A DNA stretch of 64,000 nucleotides, from the NCBI GenBank assembly GCA_964291335.2, contig OZ219748.1:744001-808000 (forward strand), in the 5' to 3' direction. Below the pieces are notes generated by a model. The model saw only the letters and a program-made list of their open reading frames with translations. It had not been told where the DNA came from and did not search any database. How positions within the stretch are numbered: position 1 is the first letter of the stretch; the number at the start of each line of letters is the position of its first letter. Shown here in pieces: positions 59,470 to 64,000 of the stretch. This stretch comes from G964291335 sp964291335. GTDB taxonomy: Bacteria; Chloroflexota; Dehalococcoidia; Lucifugimonadales; UBA3495. Made by a program: the position numbers and the translations under genes.

Positions 59470-60489
59470 TTATGGTTCTACCATCACCCGCTCTTCCAGC
59501 AGAACACCGCCTTCCCGGTAAGCGATGGAGATGGGGTCTTGCTGCAATGCGGCCAGTATCGCCTCGGCTGGCAAGGCGCGCCGGTCTCCCGGAACGGCAA
59601 TACGCCGTACGGCCGATCGGTGCGCCAACCGCCCGGCGGCGGCGTTGCCCTGAGCTTCGTTCCGACCGCCGGCAATGCCGGCGCTAATCTCAACCCGCAG
59701 GTCGGCAGCCGTTGCAGCATCGCCCCGGGGAAGCAAGCGAACCAGAGTTGCGGCGGTAGAGGCCGCCCAACCGGCCTGGGCTGTGGGAAAGGGGGGCGGC
59801 ACCAGACCATTGGAGCTATGGCCGGCCATTATAGTCCAACGGCTGGTATGGGTAAGGTTCCGGGTAGTAACGTAAACCTTGGCCTCCCCCTCTTCGTGCA
59901 TGGCCCCCTGGGCGTCGTACTCCCTGGTGTCCAACAGATAGCTGGCGTGAACCGTACCCGGCTGAATCGCCGGCCGGGTGCCGGCCAGGGGCGGCAAATC
60001 TCCGTCAACCGGCGCCAGGGGCGCCGCCTCCCCGGAAGACCAGCGCACTTCGTCTTCTATCACCATTGAGCCTTTGGTCAAAACCTGTCCTACGGGACAA
60101 AAGCGGGCGGCCCGCTCCAGCCTGACCCGCTCCGACTCGGAAAGGTAGCCCTTGAGCCGTACCATTTCCCGAACCCCGAAGCCCGGCGAAGGGAGCCGTT
60201 CCACCGGCTCCACTTCCAAATCCACCTCAATGTCTGCCAGGGGTATGCCGCCACGGTAGGCCACGCCCACCACGGTAACGACGGTTCAAGCGGCCCAGCC
60301 GGCCAGGGCCAGATACTCGGCCGGCGGGCCAGCCAGGTTGGCCTCCGGGTTGGGGATTCCGGTAATGAAAGGCCACGGCCCTCGCCCGACCGGGGCAACC
60401 AAAGTCAGAACCGTATCCTCTCCGACGGGTCTGGCGATGACGCCGGGTTGGGCTGGCCCGGCTGGGGACGCCGAACTATCCTGCACCAT
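59470..60489 (-). CDS. OsmC-like protein with in-frame TGA (putative selenocysteine) at the catalytic Cys position
   Basis: 339 residues if the TGA at 60288-60286 is read as an amino acid at position 68. The ATG at 60489 has a GGAGG SD. First OsmC domain: VGRGPWPFITGIP, GPPAEYLALAGWAA, then TGA, then TVVTVVGVAYRGGIPLADIEVDLE, then SESERVRLERAARFCPVGQVLTKG (Cys131 is the second redox Cys). In OsmC/Ohr proteins the residue after the LLxALxAC-type helix start is the peroxidatic Cys, exactly where TGA stands. A second half (about 175-339) looks like a degenerate OsmC repeat, with AGWAAS in place of AGWAA-TGA. A SECIS-like hairpin follows the TGA. Peroxide or disulfide reduction is the known family role. 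A sequence error or nonsense mutation is the main alternative. Confidence 0.72.
60251..60275 (-). promoter_or_regulatory. Candidate bacterial SECIS element after the OsmC TGA
   Basis: Minus strand: arms CCGTGGTGGGC (60275-60265) and GCCTACCGTGG (60261-60251) form an 11-bp stem (with wobbles) closed by a GTG loop (60264-60262). The stem starts 10 nt and the loop 21 nt after the TGA, within the spacing known for bacterial SECIS hairpins, with G first in the loop. High GC content makes chance hairpins common. Confidence 0.5.
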
Positions 60490-60648
60490 ATTGCCTCCAA
60501 ACGGGCGGCAAGCCGCCCGAAATGATGGGAGCCGGGTTCTTTGACCAGAAACAACCGCACTATAAGCAAGGCAGGGGCAAGGGTCAACCTGACGTAATAG
60601 AGGCGGCCCCGGCAGCCGCCATCAGGGGCAGGCCCGGCAGCGGCGAGG

Positions 60649-61065
60649 TCAGGAACGGCAGTGAGGCCGGCGGCAAGCGCCGGCAGCGGAGCCGGGCCTG
60701 AACCGGGAAAAGCGGGGCCGAATGCGGCGGAACAAGGCATAGCCAGCCAAGCCTGACTGCCGCAACCCGGGCACTTTAAGCCAGAGCCAAACCCAGCCCC
60801 AGCCGACGGCCGACCACATAACCGGAAAGCTGTCCAGTCCCTCGTGCCAGTTCCCCTGGGCATCCCGCACGTACATACTGGCAACCAGGTCGGACAGCTC
60901 CACGCCGTACCGGGCCGGATCGAAGTCGGGAAGGCTGAAGTCGATGGGCTGCAGGTTGCCTTGCTGATCCAGCCGCCGGAGCAGGTTGATTTCCCGGGAG
61001 CATACCGGACAAAGGCCGTCATAGAAAACCTGGACTGTCTGCCGCCGAATCGGGTCAACGCTCAT
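60649..61065 (-). CDS. DUF393 thiol-oxidoreductase-like protein
   Basis: 138 residues. VQVFYDGLCPVCSREINLLRRLD is the DUF393 (YuxK-type) signature with a thioredoxin-like CPVC. Next come DFSLPDFDPARYGVEL, VRDAQGNWHEGLDSFPVMW and the membrane-associated helical segment WGWVWLWLKVPGLRQSGLAGYALF. It lies just upstream of the OsmC-like gene on the same strand (160 bp), so a redox partnership is possible. The C-terminus is Arg-rich. Confidence 0.85.
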   Translation of the reverse strand: MSVDPIRRQTVQVFYDGLCPVCSREINLLRRLDQQGNLQPIDFSLPDFDPARYGVELSDLVASMYVRDAQGNWHEGLDSFPVMWSAVGWGWVWLWLKVPGLRQSGLAGYALFRRIRPRFSRFRPGSAAGACRRPHCRS

Positions 61066-61140
61066 AGTTCCACCCGTTAAATAGCCGGCGAGGATGGCCT
61101 GGAGAACAAAACCGGCTGCGTTCCCGGCCAGACCGGCTGG

Positions 61141-62367
61141 CTAGGGGTCAACATCGAAGGGGCCGGGCAACTCCAGCGCATCGCCAATTTCGCGAATAGC
61201 CGGAAGCACCTCCCGCTCCATCAGTTGCAGGCAGCGCATGGTATCCTGGTGGGTAATGGAGCCGTCATTGGTCCAAACGGCCAGGATGCCCGGACGCACC
61301 AGTTCCAGCACCTGACGCACCTTGCGCACCACGGTGTCCGGGCTGCCGATAACCAGTCGGTTGTCGTCAATCATGGCCTGGTAGGTTGCATCATTCACCG
61401 GGCCGGTGCGGAAGGGATCGCTGGCCCGGGTTTCCCGCACTCTTGCCTCCCGAACATCATCGGCCCAGGCGTCCCGGGTAGCGCGGTTGTAGCCCGGCGG
61501 GAAGGAATATTCCCGTGGCATCGGCACCCGGCCCACACCCACCAAGGCCTCCAGGAAACCACGACCGGCAACCCTCGCCTTTTCGTCCGTATCCTGAACG
61601 TGAATGGGCAGCATATAACCGAAGTTCTGAGGCCCAGCCTCATAGCCGAACAGCCGGGCCGCATCCCGGTAGATGTCCTGCATATAACCAAAGGTATAGG
61701 GAACAATGCCCAGGTAGAAGTACGGGTAATGGCGTTCCGCGCACCAAGCCGCCGTCTCGGCGCTTCCCGTACCGGGAATCCAGACCGGCGGATGGGGTTT
61801 TTGCAGCGGCACCTGAAAGGGGTTAACGTGCCGGAAGTGGTAATGTTTGCCCTCCCACCGGAAAGGGCCTGGCGTAGTCCACGTCTTGATTAGCAGGTCA
61901 TGGGCTTCCTCAAACCGCTCCCGGTTATAAACCGGGTTAGTGTTGGTAGCCCAGCTCTCAGTGCCGCCGCCCCGCACAAAACCGGACACCAGACGGCCGC
62001 GGGAAATGCAGTCAATCTCGGCCAGTTCTTCCGCCAGCCGCAGCGGGTTGTCGTGAATGGGCAGGGGGTTGCCCATCAGGACGATTTTGGGCTTGCTGGT
62101 AATGCGGGCCAGAATGGCCGCTTCCAGGTTCATGGCAGCGCCCAGGCTGGTAGGGGTGCTATGGTGCTCATTGAGCATCATCCCGTCGAAGCCCACTTCC
62201 TCGCAATACTGCCACTCATCCAGGTAGTAGTTATACTGGTCGGCGGCTACTGCCGGGTCGAAATGGGAGTTGGAAAAGGTAACCCGGTGGGCGCCGTTAG
62301 GGCTGCTCTTGACGTCGTCTTCAGTGTAGTTAAAGTAAGCGCGCTCGGTAAACCGCATTACAAACAT
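61141..62367 (-). CDS. LLM-class flavin-dependent oxidoreductase
   Basis: 408 residues, second luciferase-like monooxygenase in the window. VGFDGMMLNEHHSTPTSLGAAMNLEAAIL, KIVLMGNPLPIHDNPLRLAEELAEIDCISRGRLVSGFVRGGGTE and HPPVWIPGTGSAETAAW are diagnostic. Own promoter upstream. It is not close to the 53622 enzyme in sequence. Substrate unknown. Confidence 0.91.
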   Translation of the reverse strand: MFVMRFTERAYFNYTEDDVKSSPNGAHRVTFSNSHFDPAVAADQYNYYLDEWQYCEEVGFDGMMLNEHHSTPTSLGAAMNLEAAILARITSKPKIVLMGNPLPIHDNPLRLAEELAEIDCISRGRLVSGFVRGGGTESWATNTNPVYNRERFEEAHDLLIKTWTTPGPFRWEGKHYHFRHVNPFQVPLQKPHPPVWIPGTGSAETAAWCAERHYPYFYLGIVPYTFGYMQDIYRDAARLFGYEAGPQNFGYMLPIHVQDTDEKARVAGRGFLEALVGVGRVPMPREYSFPPGYNRATRDAWADDVREARVRETRASDPFRTGPVNDATYQAMIDDNRLVIGSPDTVVRKVRQVLELVRPGILAVWTNDGSITHQDTMRCLQLMEREVLPAIREIGDALELPGPFDVDP

Positions 62368-62442
62368 CAGCCAAACTCCTGACCGGCGACCCTGACAATG
62401 GTGAAGAACTTTCGCCGCCCAATTATTCTGGAGGCCGGCTCA

Positions 62443-62471
62443 ACATTACCCCAACGCAATATTGGCGTCAA
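62443..62471 (-). promoter_or_regulatory. Promoter of the second flavin monooxygenase gene
   Basis: TTGACG (62471-62466), 17 bp, TAATGT (62448-62443), minus strand. The rest of the 360-bp gap 62368-62727 shows nothing recognisable. Confidence 0.65.
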
Positions 62472-62727
62472 TTGTTCAGTTCCGGAACCAACCAGCCCCG
62501 AATCGGAAACTGCATTCCCCGAGCCGCAGCCGGCCCGCCGGCGCTGAACAGCGGAAGCCGGCGTACCGCCGGGCCGTCATCGTGGGCAGTGCAGGGTTAA
62601 TGTTCTGAAGCGTCCTGACCTTTGGGCCATTCAATGCCTTTGCGGAGAAAACTCTGCCAACAACAGCGTTCCTGCGGTTAACAACGGAAGCGGAACCGAC
62701 GACGCCGGTTCAGGGCAGCCGAAGCAG

Positions 62728-63228
62728 TCAACTCCGGGAACGACGATACCGGGGCGACAAGCCCATAGCTTCGGCTTGCAGCAGCAAGTCAACGGCGGTG
62801 GCGGCGCGGCGCACCCGGGTTTCCGGGCGTTTGGCGCCGCCTACGTGCTCGGCGTATTCCCTCCGGTGCGAGTAAGACAGCCTGGCAAAAGCCGCCACCG
62901 CTCCTTCTCGTTCACTGAGCGCCGCCGCCAATTCATCGGGCAGTTCCACCTGACGAAGTTCGTCATCTGCCGAAAACTCGACCTGGACAACATCGCCGAC
63001 GGTTACGCCGGCCTGCTGGCGCAATTGACGGTTCACTACCAGAATATGCGCGCCGGCGCCCTGGGGAAGCAACGATGAACGGAAGGCGGCCCCATTGACT
63101 GAGCCTTTTACCGGAACCCGACCCCGGCGGCCAAACTCAACGGGAACGCTGAAGGGTATGCGTAGAAAAGTCCAGGCGCCGGGCATATTGGGCCGCTCTA
63201 AAGCCGCTTCGAACCGGTATTCACGCAT
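62728..63228 (-). CDS. DUF1905/YdeI-OmdA-type protein
   Basis: 166 residues. DUF1905 beta-barrel core: WTFLRIPFSVPVEFGRRGRVPVKGSVNGAAFRSSLLPQGAGAHILVVNRQLRQQAGVTVGDVVQVEFSADDELRQVELPDEL. The helical YdeI/OmdA C-terminal segment shows FARLSYSHRREYAEHVGGAKRPETRVRRAATAVDLL. The family is widespread and of unknown function. The start ATG 63228 agrees with the beginning of the barrel. Confidence 0.88.
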   Translation of the reverse strand: MREYRFEAALERPNMPGAWTFLRIPFSVPVEFGRRGRVPVKGSVNGAAFRSSLLPQGAGAHILVVNRQLRQQAGVTVGDVVQVEFSADDELRQVELPDELAAALSEREGAVAAFARLSYSHRREYAEHVGGAKRPETRVRRAATAVDLLLQAEAMGLSPRYRRSRS

Positions 63229-63360
63229 AACGCCTCCTTATCGGCAGCCACAGGATCGGCAGCCAAAGGCCGGGAGCAGCCCCGGCGTCAAGGCAGGGCG
63301 CCTCCGTCCCGGGTCAACGTCTCTTCATTGGCTGCCAGCTATTCCAGGGGTTTCGGGCTT

Positions 63361-64000
63361 TCACCTGGCTTCGTCGAGGAGGCTCAAGGCATCCTCAAAG
63401 GACACGGAGTCCCGGCCCGGGTACACCCGGGCCAGAGCCACCTCCAGCCAGCCGCTGCCCTCAGAAACAAAGTGGCCCTCTACCGGCGTAGCCTGGGTAT
63501 AGTCCCGGGCTACGGCAAACTTTACCAGGTCTCTCTGCATTGCCAAAGCCTGCCCCCGGGACGGGTCTGAAGGCAGCCAGCCCAGCAGGGGATGCAGAAA
63601 CTCTACCCAGGCATGGGTCTCGCCGACTTCAGAAGCCAGCAGCCCACTGACGTAACGGGCCGGGATGCCGGCAGCCTTCAGCATCCCGATTGACAGGTGG
63701 GCCATATCCTGACAAACACCCTGCCGGGCGCCGAATGCCTGCTCGGCAGTAGTTGCCACTGAAGTGCTTTCCTTGACGTAAGCAATATTGCCATAAATCC
63801 AGTCGTTTACCAGCCGCACTGCTTCCAGCAAGCCTTTGGCGCCCTGGATAACGGACATGGTCGCTTCCAGCAAGCGCTCTTGGTCAACCAGAGGGGTGGG
63901 CTTAAGGAACTCGGAGCCTTTCACTGCCGGCTGAAGCTGCGCCAGGGGAACCTCCGGAATCGAAGCCGGCAACCGGTGAAGCAATACTACCCCGATTGCC
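63361..64000 (-). CDS. Transglutaminase-like cysteine protease-fold protein (5' end beyond window)
   Basis: 213 codons visible; the frame is open to base 64000, so the start is beyond the window. Transglutaminase core: NDWIYGNIAYVKESTSVATTAEQAFGARQGVCQDMAHLSIGMLKAAGIPARYVSG (catalytic Cys), GETHAWVEFLHPLLGW (His) and LPSDPSRGQ (Asp). The N-terminal bacterial transglutaminase N-domain is mostly missing. Such proteins are common and of largely unknown substrate. Confidence 0.88.
   Translation of the reverse strand, partial: AIGVVLLHRLPASIPEVPLAQLQPAVKGSEFLKPTPLVDQERLLEATMSVIQGAKGLLEAVRLVNDWIYGNIAYVKESTSVATTAEQAFGARQGVCQDMAHLSIGMLKAAGIPARYVSGLLASEVGETHAWVEFLHPLLGWLPSDPSRGQALAMQRDLVKFAVARDYTQATPVEGHFVSEGSGWLEVALARVYPGRDSVSFEDALSLLDEAR

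Noticed and set aside
59470..60273. Separate downstream gene starting at the GTG near 60273
   Set aside because: No Shine-Dalgarno site. The sequence continues the OsmC domain that begins before the TGA, in the same frame.
60286..60489. Simple pseudogene by nonsense mutation in the OsmC-like gene
   Set aside because: Not fully excluded, but no other frame break occurs over 339 codons, and the TGA sits exactly at the catalytic Cys with a hairpin after it.
1..64000. tRNA genes or rRNA
   Set aside because: Reading for T-arm sequences of the GTTCGA/A type with acceptor pairs found only the tmRNA. I did not run a tRNA search, so a missed one is possible.

Overview
The window is a GC-rich (about 60%) bacterial chromosome segment, most likely from the phylum Chloroflexota (Dehalococcoidia / SAR202-like lineage). 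This is an inference from several signs. The tmRNA encodes a tag beginning GERE, which as I recall is also how the Dehalococcoides tag begins. Family III CoA-transferases, luciferase-like flavin monooxygenases, MaoC proteins and SCP2-type thiolases are enriched. TTG and GTG starts are frequent, and there is a CetZ/FtsZ-like tubulin paralogue. No phage or plasmid backbone is visible.

Layout. 1-2.99 kb: nusA-ylxR-infB on the minus strand from one strong promoter, infB running off the left edge. 3.2-8.0 kb: a dienelactone hydrolase, then an operon of a divergent Hsp70 and a large GrpE-like partner. 8.06-9.82 kb: two broken IS1-type elements flanking a coiled-coil/PD-(D/E)XK-like gene. 9.8-21.2 kb: trpS, an inositol-monophosphatase family gene, three CaiB/BaiF CoA-transferases, a PlsY-like gene, a TPR protein, a GmrSD-like DUF262/DUF1524 gene and a crotonase. 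21.5-28.5 kb: a 56-residue zinc-ribbon protein behind an SD-masking hairpin, a D-aminoacylase, panD with a long leader, two methyltransferases, an HTH protein and ilvB under a T-box. 28.5-34.5 kb: a mini IS1 relic, a thiolase with its DUF35 partner, a 14-bp tandem repeat, tmRNA (ssrA), the longest IS1-type copy and a three-gene thiamine-diphosphate enzyme cluster including a degenerate paralogue. 34.6-42.9 kb (minus): a DtxR-type regulator, asnS, gatA, gatC, SDR, two MaoC-type proteins, a PHP protein, an HpaI-type aldolase and rnpB. 43-50.6 kb: a zinc-ribbon coiled-coil protein, sbcD, a P1 peptidase-DUF2520-panB operon behind a terminated leader, and a tubulin-like GTPase with a membrane-anchored partner. 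50.8-64 kb: a peptide-type ABC transporter (two permeases and a lipoprotein), two flavin monooxygenases, an unusual amidase, a two-domain OsmC-like gene with an in-frame TGA at its catalytic Cys position, a DUF393 protein, a DUF1905 protein and a partial transglutaminase.

The most interesting object is the OsmC-like gene at 59470-60489. It has a good Shine-Dalgarno site and a TGA exactly where the peroxidatic Cys should be. The frame stays open beyond it, and a hairpin with an 11-bp stem and GUG loop starts 10 nt after the TGA. This looks like a selenoprotein rather than a pseudogene. Next in interest are the Hsp70/GrpE-like pair, the catalytically degenerate TPP paralogue, the tubulin-like operon, the pantothenate-gene leaders, and the hairpin controlling the mini zinc-ribbon gene.

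Metabolically the region supports CoA-ester and organic-acid catabolism, pantothenate and branched-chain amino-acid synthesis, peptide uptake, and indirect amidation (gatCA alongside a direct asnS). Promoters named below were found by eye as -35/-10 matches with 16-18 bp spacing. None is experimentally supported.
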